A model generated the notes under the pieces. It saw nothing but the letters and a program-made list of their open reading frames with translations. It was not told the origin of the DNA and did no database searches. Made by a program: the position numbers and the translations under genes. Shown piece after piece: positions 15,569-22,459 of a DNA stretch of 38,449 nt (its first letter is position 1; every line of letters begins with the position of its first letter). Origin of the DNA: an uncultured Bacteroidaceae bacterium (GTDB lineage Bacteria; Bacteroidota; Bacteroidia; Bacteroidales; Bacteroidaceae); NCBI GenBank assembly GCA_934293005.1, contig CAKQYA010000024.1, forward strand, positions 1 to 38,449. The letters are read 5' to 3'.

Positions 15569-15838
15569 TTACTTGCGGAGACCGAGGGCCTTGATGATGG
15601 CACGGTAGCGGTTGATGTCCTTCTTCTTGAGGTAAGTGAGGAAACGACGACGCTGACCAACAAGCTTAACAAGAGCGCGGTTAGTGGCATAATCCTTGTG
15701 GTTAGCCTTCACATGCTCTGTGAGGTGCTGGATACGGTAAGTGAGAAGTGCTACCTGGCTCTCGCAAGAACCTGTGTCTGTGGCAGAAGCTCCATACTGA
15801 GCGAAAATCTCTGCCTTCTTTGCTGAATCTAAGTACAT
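15569..15838 (-). CDS. rpsO: 30S ribosomal protein S15
   Basis: S15 is a primary 16S rRNA-binding protein of the platform of the small subunit. The 89-aa length is exactly that of the family, and the core residues are present: DTGSCESQVALLTYRI, LTEHVKANHKDYATNRALV and QRRRFLTYLKKKD. The gene stands alone with its own promoter, a leader of about 95 nt with two hairpins, and a terminator. S15 controls its own mRNA in several phyla through unrelated leader structures, so autoregulation here is plausible but not shown. Confidence 0.98.
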   Translation of the reverse strand: MYLDSAKKAEIFAQYGASATDTGSCESQVALLTYRIQHLTEHVKANHKDYATNRALVKLVGQRRRFLTYLKKKDINRYRAIIKALGLRK

Positions 15839-15844
15839 TTGAAA

Positions 15845-15947
15845 AATGTTTTTTAATTTGTATAATATAATATATGTGTGTTATCGGACGCGCAAGGTAT
15901 TCGTTTCAGCAGAATGGCCTGCTCGCCCGAAATCGGGTGCAAAGGTA
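15845..15947 (-). promoter_or_regulatory. rpsO promoter and structured leader
   Basis: On the minus strand TACCTTTG (15940-15947) matches the -7 consensus. The leader that follows can form CCCGA-TT-TCGGG right at the 5' end and AGCAG-7 nt-CTGCT next, then an AT-rich stretch up to the ATG. No known S15 leader motif was recognised. Confidence 0.5.
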
Positions 15948-16085
15948 TGGAATAATTCTGAAACGAAAAAACTTTTAGCCTAAAATTGTTAGTTCATAGC
16001 ATCTTAAACGCCTTCCCACTGCTATTTAAGAGCATGAAAATGGATATTTTATTTGATAACAACAGCTTGTTTCATCGAAAATGCG

Positions 16086-16093
16086 TAACTTTG
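16086..16093 (+). promoter_or_regulatory. -7 promoter box of typA
   Basis: TAACTTTG matches TAnnTTTG, with a TTG at 16067-16069 upstream. It falls inside the longest possible open frame, which argues that typA starts further down, at 16117, with a very short leader. Confidence 0.6.
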
Positions 16094-16116
16094 CAACGAT
16101 TTTCGAATATACGTAT

Positions 16117-17922
16117 ATGCAAGACATTAGAAACATCGCAATTATTGCGCATGTCGACCATGGAAAGACGACATTGGTCGACAAGATGCTGCTGGCAGGC
16201 AATCTCTTCCGCGAGAACCAGCAAGCAGGCGATCTCATTCTGGATAACAACGAGTTGGAGCGCGAGCGCGGAATAACCATCCTCTCCAAGAACGTCTCTA
16301 TAAACTATAAGGGCACAAAAATAAATGTCATCGACACTCCGGGACACTCCGACTTCGGAGGCGAGGTGGAGCGTGTGCTCAACATGGCCGATGGATGCAT
16401 CCTTTTGGTTGACGCCTTCGAAGGTCCCATGCCGCAGACACGCTTCGTGCTGCAAAAGGCTCTGGAGATAGGCCTCAAACCAGTAGTAGTGGTCAATAAG
16501 GTAGACAAACCCAACTGCCGTCCAGAGGAAGTGTATGAGATGGTCTTCGACCTCATGTTCTCTCTCAACGCCACAGAAGACCAACTCGACTTCCCAGTGG
16601 TGTATGGTTCTGCAAAAAACGGATGGATGGGTCCCGACTACACGACACCAACAAACGACATCACATACCTTCTCGACGTGATACTCGACAAGATACCAGC
16701 TCCACAAAGGCTGGAAGGCACCCCACAGATGCTCATCACATCACTCGACTACTCAACCTACACAGGACGCATAGCAGTAGGACGCGTGCACAGAGGCACA
16801 TTAAAGTCGGGACAGCAAATCACCATAGTTCACCGTGACGGCAGCCAAGAAAAGACAAAAATCAAAGAGCTCCACACCTTTGAAGGCATGGGACACAGAG
16901 CCACAGAAGAAGTGAGCTCGGGTGACATATGCGCAGTGATAGGCCTGTCCAACTTCGAGATAGGCGACACCATCTGCGACTACGAACAGCCAGAGGCCAT
17001 GCCAACCATATCCATCGACGAACCAACCATGTCGATGCTCTTCACCATCAACAACTCTCCATTCTTTGGCAAGGAAGGCAAATTCTGCACCAGCCGCCAC
17101 ATCAACGACCGCTTGATCAAGGAGCTTGAGAAGAATCTCGCCTTGCGCGTAAAGCAGAAGGAAGGCTCAACCGACCAGTGGATAGTGAGCGGACGAGGCG
17201 TGCTCCATCTCTCTGTGCTCATCGAGACCATGCGCCGCGAAGGCTATGAGCTCCAAGTGGGACAGCCACAGGTTATATTCAAAGAAATAAACGGTGTGAA
17301 GTGCGAGCCTATTGAGGAGCTCACAATCAACGTGCCAGAGGAGTTCTCAAGCAAGATGATAGACCTCGTCACCCGCCGCAAGGGCGAGATGACAAAGATG
17401 GAAGCCATGGGCGACCGCATAGACATTGAGTTTGAGATACCTTCACGAGGCATCATCGGACTGCGCACCAACGTGCTCACAGCCAGCCAAGGCGAAGCTA
17501 TCATGGCCCACCGTTTCAAGAACTACCAGCCATACAAGGGCGAACTCACACGCCGCACCAACGGCTCGCTCATAGCACTCGAGTCTGGCACAGCTTACGC
17601 TTATGCCATCGACCACCTTCAGGACCGTGGCAAATTCTTCATATCACCACAAGACAAAGTGTATGCCGGACAGGTAGTTGGCGAACACGTTCATGAGATT
17701 GACCTTGTCGTCAATGTGACCAAGGCTAAGCAACTCACCAACGTGCGTGCCAGCGGCACAGACGAAAAGGCACGCATCATTCCACCAGTGATCCTATCGC
17801 TCGAAGAGGCTCTCGAATACATCAAAGCAGATGAATATGTAGAAGTTACTCCAAAGAGCATGAGAATACGCAAAATCATCCTCGACCATCTTGAGAGAAA
17901 GAGGGCAAACAGAGACGAGTGA
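16117..17922 (+). CDS. typA: Ribosome-associated GTPase TypA/BipA
   Basis: TypA/BipA is a translational GTPase that helps 50S assembly and stress growth. From ATG 16117 (MQDIRNIAIIAHVDHGKTT) the protein has 601 aa, near the E. coli length. G1 is AHVDHGKTT, G3 is DTPGHSDFGGEV, G4 is NKVDKP, and the C-terminal half has the EF-G-like domains and the BipA-specific region (YKGELTRRTNGSLIALESG, VNVTKAKQLTNVRASGTDEK). The open frame extends 36 bp upstream to 16081, but the -7 box overlaps those codons. A terminator follows. Confidence 0.97.
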   Translation: MQDIRNIAIIAHVDHGKTTLVDKMLLAGNLFRENQQAGDLILDNNELERERGITILSKNVSINYKGTKINVIDTPGHSDFGGEVERVLNMADGCILLVDAFEGPMPQTRFVLQKALEIGLKPVVVVNKVDKPNCRPEEVYEMVFDLMFSLNATEDQLDFPVVYGSAKNGWMGPDYTTPTNDITYLLDVILDKIPAPQRLEGTPQMLITSLDYSTYTGRIAVGRVHRGTLKSGQQITIVHRDGSQEKTKIKELHTFEGMGHRATEEVSSGDICAVIGLSNFEIGDTICDYEQPEAMPTISIDEPTMSMLFTINNSPFFGKEGKFCTSRHINDRLIKELEKNLALRVKQKEGSTDQWIVSGRGVLHLSVLIETMRREGYELQVGQPQVIFKEINGVKCEPIEELTINVPEEFSSKMIDLVTRRKGEMTKMEAMGDRIDIEFEIPSRGIIGLRTNVLTASQGEAIMAHRFKNYQPYKGELTRRTNGSLIALESGTAYAYAIDHLQDRGKFFISPQDKVYAGQVVGEHVHEIDLVVNVTKAKQLTNVRASGTDEKARIIPPVILSLEEALEYIKADEYVEVTPKSMRIRKIILDHLERKRANRDE

Positions 17923-17968
17923 TTTTGCAATGCCAAGTGACAAAAATGGGGTTAAGATTGTTCCATAG

Positions 17969-18009
17969 TGCACAAAACCAGCCCTATTTGTGCATCTTTT
18001 TGCTTTTTG
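17969..18009 (+). terminator. typA intrinsic terminator
   Basis: TGCACAAA (17969-17976) pairs with TTTGTGCA (17987-17994) around a 10-nt loop, followed by TCTTTTTGCTTTTTG. Confidence 0.8.
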
Positions 18010-18014
18010 TCATG

Positions 18015-18042
18015 ATATTTCTTTCTTATTTCAAAGAAATAT
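18015..18042. promoter_or_regulatory. Inverted repeat next to the acpP promoter (possible operator)
   Basis: ATATTTCTTT (18015-18024) and its exact complement (18033-18042) flank 8 nt and end 3 bp before the -7 box of acpP-fabF-rnc. The placement over the -33 region suggests a repressor or activator site. No known fatty-acid regulator motif was recognised. Confidence 0.5.
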
Positions 18043-18045
18043 TTA

Positions 18046-18053
18046 TACCTTTG
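18046..18053 (+). promoter_or_regulatory. -7 promoter box of acpP-fabF-rnc
   Basis: TACCTTTG, a full consensus match, lies 115 bp before the acpP ATG. The leader (about 18060-18167) contains a GC-rich stretch with repeated CTGGCG and then an AT-rich run. Confidence 0.6.
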
Positions 18054-18167
18054 CAACCGAATTGTGTCTCAACACACACAACTGGCGCGCAGCACAACGC
18101 TCCGCTGGCGTGACGTGAAACACTAATAAACAAAGAAATATAATATTAACATTTAAACATTAAAATT

Positions 18168-18404
18168 ATGTCTGAAATTGAATCAAGAGTAAAATCAATC
18201 ATCGTTGAGAAGCTCAACGTTGACGAAGCAGAAGTAAAGCCAGAAGCATCTTTCACAAACGACCTCGGCGCTGACTCTCTCGACACAGTAGAGCTCATCA
18301 TGGAGTTCGAGAAGGCTTTCGGTATCAATATTCCTGACGATCAGGCTGAGAAGATCGCTACTGTAGGCGACGCTATCGCTTACATCGAAGCTAACGCTAA
18401 GTAA
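18168..18404 (+). CDS. acpP: Acyl carrier protein
   Basis: ACP carries growing acyl chains on a phosphopantetheine arm during fatty-acid synthesis. The 78-aa acidic protein shows the modification site GADSLDTVELIMEFE, with Ser37 as the attachment residue, and the usual four-helix pattern. It lies 2 bp before fabF, the classic pairing. Confidence 0.98.
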   Translation: MSEIESRVKSIIVEKLNVDEAEVKPEASFTNDLGADSLDTVELIMEFEKAFGINIPDDQAEKIATVGDAIAYIEANAK

Positions 18405-18406
18405 TT

Positions 18407-19672
18407 ATGGAATTGAAAAGAGTAGTTGTAACAGGCATGGGCGCCCTCACTCCGCTTGGCAACACAGCAGAGGAGTCTTGGGAGAACCTCAAGGCAGGCA
18501 AAAGCGGCGCAGGTCCTATTACTCATTTCGACGCTTCACAGTTCAAGACTCAGTTTGCATGCGAGGTCAAAGGTTTCAACCCTAACGATTACATTGATCG
18601 CAAAGAGGCTCGCAAGATGGACCTTTACACTCAGTATGCTCTTGCTGCAGCCAAAATGGCCATTGAAGATTCAGGCATGGACCTCGAGGCTGAAGACAAG
18701 AACGAGATAGGCGTAGTGCTCGGCGTGGGCATCGGCGGCATCAAGACATTCGAGGAGGAAGCTGGCAACTATGCCATCAACGGTCCTCAGCTTGGCCCTA
18801 AGTTCAATCCATTCTTCATACCAAAGATGATTGCCGACATTGCATCGGGACACATCTCTATACAGTATGGATTCCACGGTCCGAACTACACCACAACATC
18901 TGCGTGCGCATCTTCATCAAACGCATTGGCTGACGCATTCAACTTGATACGTCTGGGCAAAGCCAACGCCATCGTCACAGGTGGTGCTGAGGCTGCCATT
19001 TGGGCATCAGGTGTAGGCGGCTTCAATGCCATGAAGGCACTCTCCACACGCAATGATGAGCCAGAGAAGGCAAGCCGCCCATTCAGCGCAAGCCGCGACG
19101 GATTCGTCATGGGAGAAGGAGCAGGCATTCTCATTCTCGAGGAGCTTGAGCACGCAAAGGCTCGTGGAGCAAAGATTTATGCTGAGATGGTGGGCGCAGG
19201 CATGTCGGCCGACGCATACCACATCACAGCCACTCACCCAGAGGGTCTTGGAGCAAAACTCGTTATGGAGCGCGCTCTTAAAGACGCAGGTCTGAAGCCA
19301 GAGGATGTTGACTACATCAACGTTCACGGCACATCAACCCACGTTGGCGACATCTCTGAGGCAAAGGCAATCAAGGAAGTGTTTGGCGATGCAGCTTACA
19401 AGCTCAACATCAGCTCAACAAAGTCTATGACTGGACACCTTCTTGGAGCAGCTGGAGCTGTAGAGGCTATGATCAGCATACTCGCTGTCAAAAACGACAT
19501 TGTGCCCCCAACAATCAACCATGCAGAGGGTGATGAGGATCCAGAGATTGACTACAATCTCAACTTCACATTCAATGAGGCCCAGAAACGCGAAGTACGT
19601 GTGGCTCTCAGCAACACATTCGGTTTCGGCGGACACAATGCAAGCGTGATTTTCAAGAAATACCAGCAATAA
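18407..19672 (+). CDS. fabF: 3-oxoacyl-[acyl-carrier-protein] synthase II
   Basis: FabF condenses malonyl-ACP with acyl-ACP to lengthen the fatty-acid chain. The 421-aa protein has the thiolase fold with the catalytic Cys in TTSACASSSNAL and the two His in NVHGTSTHVGD and KSMTGHLLGAAGAVEA. The N-terminal VVVTGMGALTPLGN and C-terminal ALSNTFGFGGHNAS are standard for FabF. It lies 2 bp after acpP and 1 bp before rnc, so the three are surely co-transcribed. Confidence 0.98.
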   Translation: MELKRVVVTGMGALTPLGNTAEESWENLKAGKSGAGPITHFDASQFKTQFACEVKGFNPNDYIDRKEARKMDLYTQYALAAAKMAIEDSGMDLEAEDKNEIGVVLGVGIGGIKTFEEEAGNYAINGPQLGPKFNPFFIPKMIADIASGHISIQYGFHGPNYTTTSACASSSNALADAFNLIRLGKANAIVTGGAEAAIWASGVGGFNAMKALSTRNDEPEKASRPFSASRDGFVMGEGAGILILEELEHAKARGAKIYAEMVGAGMSADAYHITATHPEGLGAKLVMERALKDAGLKPEDVDYINVHGTSTHVGDISEAKAIKEVFGDAAYKLNISSTKSMTGHLLGAAGAVEAMISILAVKNDIVPPTINHAEGDEDPEIDYNLNFTFNEAQKREVRVALSNTFGFGGHNASVIFKKYQQ

Positions 19673-19673
19673 G

Positions 19674-20600
19674 ATGGTGATTTCAGATTTAATAGATAAC
19701 ATTAGGCTTCTTTTCGTTCCTGAAAAGAAGCCTTTTTTACAGATAAAGCGCATTACAGGTTTCCTTCCACATGACATAAGCCTTTACAAGCATGCCATGA
19801 TGCACAAATCAGCAGCCTACAGCGCCGCTGAAAAAGCCAGCGTGGCATCCCGCAAGCAATGGCGCAAAGGGTATCAGGCCAATAAGAGGATGGAAAGAAA
19901 ATATGGCACAGCCCCTCGCAAGGAAGATTTGATAAAGCAAGGCAAACTCATAAGCAACGAGCGGCTCGAGTATCTGGGAGACGCTGTGCTCGGAGCGATT
20001 GTAGCGGACATCCTTTACAAGCACTTCGAGGACAAACAGGAGGGATTCCTCACAGACCTGCGCAGCAAGCTCGTATGCCGCAGCTCCCTCAACGACTTGT
20101 CTTACAAGATAGGGCTCAACACGCTTGTGAAGCACACAGGCGCAGTATCGACAGCCCACAACAGTTTCATGGGGGGCAATGCCTTCGAGGCTTTCATCGG
20201 CGCTATATATCTTGACCGCGGCTATTCTTACTGCCAGCGGTTCATCGCAGGCAAGGTATTTAAACAATATGTCGACGTGGACGAAGTAGCTAAGCTCCAA
20301 GGCAACTACAAGAGCAACCTTATTGAATGGTGCCAGAAATACCAATACCATTTCTCATTCACTCAAAAGGAATCGCGCGACAAGAAGAGCAATTCTCCAG
20401 TCTTCACCACACACCTAACCATCGAGGGCATTCCATGCGGCACTGGCCAGGGCTACAGCAAGAAGGAGAGTGACCAAGATGCAGCCAAGCGAGCACTCGT
20501 GCGCATCAAAAAAGACAGGAACCTGCGCGAGGGAATAAAGAACGCAAAAGAAGGCGTTGGAAAGACTGAAGCAACGGCAGAAACGCAAGCTGTTTTATAA
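19674..20600 (+). CDS. rnc: Ribonuclease III
   Basis: RNase III cuts double-stranded RNA in rRNA and mRNA processing. The 308-aa protein carries the signature NERLEYLGDAVL (about 95-106), the second metal-site helix GNAFEAFIGAIYLDRGY (about 168-184) and a double-stranded RNA-binding domain from about 212 (NLIEWCQKYQY through YSKKESDQDAAKRALV). It is longer than E. coli RNase III (226 aa). The excess is an N-terminal extension, a basic insert of about 40 residues (52-93) before the signature, and a C-terminal tail. In the second motif Asn stands where E. coli has Asp114; I recall this as usual in the phylum. The start is the first ATG after the fabF stop. Confidence 0.95.
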   Translation: MVISDLIDNIRLLFVPEKKPFLQIKRITGFLPHDISLYKHAMMHKSAAYSAAEKASVASRKQWRKGYQANKRMERKYGTAPRKEDLIKQGKLISNERLEYLGDAVLGAIVADILYKHFEDKQEGFLTDLRSKLVCRSSLNDLSYKIGLNTLVKHTGAVSTAHNSFMGGNAFEAFIGAIYLDRGYSYCQRFIAGKVFKQYVDVDEVAKLQGNYKSNLIEWCQKYQYHFSFTQKESRDKKSNSPVFTTHLTIEGIPCGTGQGYSKKESDQDAAKRALVRIKKDRNLREGIKNAKEGVGKTEATAETQAVL

Positions 20601-20680
20601 GATTTGCAACAGCCTGGCAACAACTCCAGCGCATGTAATTGAATCTCATTCCCTGATCAAATGATGAACGAACAAACAGC

Positions 20681-20722
20681 AAGTAGGCATTCAGAGGTGA
20701 TTTTATCTCTGGATGCCTACTT
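20681..20722 (+). terminator. Terminator of acpP-fabF-rnc
   Basis: AAGTAGGCATTCAGAG (20681-20696) pairs with 20707-20722 over 16 bp with a single G-T wobble and a 10-nt loop, followed by ATGTCATTTTTAAT. It lies about 80 bp after the rnc stop and just before the next promoter. Confidence 0.75.
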
Positions 20723-20739
20723 ATGTCATTTTTAATGTG

Positions 20740-20747
20740 TATCTTTG
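20740..20747 (+). promoter_or_regulatory. -7 promoter box of the GH3-family gene
   Basis: TATCTTTG matches TAnnTTTG. Transcription would start near 20754, which leaves almost no leader for an ATG at 20761 and favours the ATG at 20830. Confidence 0.55.
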
Positions 20748-20829
20748 CACAATATAAACTATGCTTGTCCCAACAACATCGCGGAACAAGGCACAACCAA
20801 CCAAATCAGCGCAAATCATCAACAAAAAA

Positions 20830-22356
20830 ATGAATACAACAAGAATACTAAACAAAATATATTTCTCCAGGCGGCAGAAACAGCTTGAAAAGTATACCAC
20901 ACAAGCCAAGCAGCTTCAGCTGAAGGCATTCCGAAATCTGATGCGCAAGGGTGCTAAGACACTTTGGGGAAAAGAACACGGATATGCTGACATTGAATCG
21001 TATGAGCAGTTCCGCAACAAAGTTCATGTGAACACATACGAGGAACTGAAGAAATACATCCACAAGATGCGCGAGGGAGAAGCCAATGTGCTTTGGCCAG
21101 GCGTGGTGAGATGGTACGCAAAGTCATCGGGCACAACCAACGACAAAAGCAAGTTCATACCAGTGAGCGGTGAGGGCCTTAAGAATATCCACTACCGTGG
21201 CGGCACTGACTGTGTGGTGTGCTATCTCAACATCAATCCAGCCAGCAAACTCTTTTCAGGCAAAAGCCTCATCCTCGGAGGAAGCCACTCGCCAAACCTC
21301 AACACCCCAAACAGTCTCGTGGGCGACTTGAGCGCTATACTAATCGAGAACATACCAAGCGCGGCTCGTCTCATACGTGTTCCAAAGAAGAGCATAGCTC
21401 TGCTGAGCGACTTTGAAGAGAAGAGAAATAAGATAGCAGAAGCAGCCATGAACATGAACATCACCAATATCAGCGGCGTGCCATCATGGATGCTCAGCGT
21501 GCTCAAAAAAGTGATGGAACTAAAGGGAGTGGACCGTCTCGACACTGTGTGGCCAAACCTTGAGGTGTTCTTCCACGGCGGCGTGGCCTTCACGCCATAT
21601 CGCGAGCAATACAAGAACATCATCGGACTGCCAGGCATGCATTACATGGAAACTTACAACGCAAGCGAGGGATTCTTCGGCATACAGACAGATTTAAACG
21701 ATCCGAACATGATGCTGATGATAGACTACGGAGTGTTCTATGAGTTCTGTCCAATGGACAACCTCGACAGCAACGGCTACCCTATTGACGAAAGCAAGAT
21801 TGTGCCATTGTGGGAAGTGGAAACTGGTGTGAACTATGCCATGATCATCAGCACCACTTGCGGACTATGGCGCTATCTCATAGGCGACACGGTCAAGTTC
21901 TCACAGAAAGACCCTTACAAATTCTGCATCACAGGACGCACAAAGCACTTCATCAACGCATTTGGAGAAGAACTCATCGTGGATAATGCCGAGAAAGGAC
22001 TTCTGCAGGCATGCGTAGCCACAGGCGCGCAGGTGAAGGATTACACAGCCGCTCCCATCTTTATGGACAGCAACGCCAAGTGCCGTCACCAATGGATTAT
22101 CGACTTCGCCAAGATGCCAGCCTCAGTGGATGAGTTTGCGACCATACTCGACCGCTCGCTCCAGGCCATCAACTCCGACTATGAGGCTAAGCGACTGAAG
22201 AACATCACTCTCCAGCCACTTGAGGTCATAGTGGCCAAGCCTGGACTCTTCGACGAATGGCTCAAAGGCAAGGGCAAGCTTGGCGGTCAACATAAAATAC
22301 CGCGTTTGAGTAACTCAAGGCAATATATCGAAGAACTCATTGAAATGAACAAGTGA
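20830..22356 (+). CDS. GH3-family (auxin-responsive-type) adenylating enzyme
   Basis: The protein matches the bacterial branch of the GH3 family, the ANL-type enzymes that in plants join amino acids to acyl acids such as auxin or jasmonate. From ATG 20830 (MNTTRILNKIYFSRRQK) it has 508 aa. The ATP-binding loop is SSGTTNDKSKFIPVS near residue 99; further motifs are MHYMETYNASEGFFGIQ and GLWRYLIGDTVKFS, and the C-terminal domain holds HQWIIDF. The native substrate in Bacteroidetes is not known. The next gene, an Ig-like lipoprotein, starts about 100 bp on. A start at 20761 is possible but would lie almost at the transcription start. Confidence 0.88.
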   Translation: MNTTRILNKIYFSRRQKQLEKYTTQAKQLQLKAFRNLMRKGAKTLWGKEHGYADIESYEQFRNKVHVNTYEELKKYIHKMREGEANVLWPGVVRWYAKSSGTTNDKSKFIPVSGEGLKNIHYRGGTDCVVCYLNINPASKLFSGKSLILGGSHSPNLNTPNSLVGDLSAILIENIPSAARLIRVPKKSIALLSDFEEKRNKIAEAAMNMNITNISGVPSWMLSVLKKVMELKGVDRLDTVWPNLEVFFHGGVAFTPYREQYKNIIGLPGMHYMETYNASEGFFGIQTDLNDPNMMLMIDYGVFYEFCPMDNLDSNGYPIDESKIVPLWEVETGVNYAMIISTTCGLWRYLIGDTVKFSQKDPYKFCITGRTKHFINAFGEELIVDNAEKGLLQACVATGAQVKDYTAAPIFMDSNAKCRHQWIIDFAKMPASVDEFATILDRSLQAINSDYEAKRLKNITLQPLEVIVAKPGLFDEWLKGKGKLGGQHKIPRLSNSRQYIEELIEMNK

Positions 22357-22459
22357 TGAACCTCTGTAATGGCATAAGCTTATAAGTTATGTCTGGACAT
22401 CACAAAAATAATAGTTCTGTTAGGATACAATAAAAACAATTCCGCACACCTGCATTTGT

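Noticed and set aside
20761..20829. N-terminal extension of the GH3 protein from ATG 20761
   Set aside because: The -7 box at 20740 would put the transcript start almost on this codon, and the extra 23 residues are low in family likeness.
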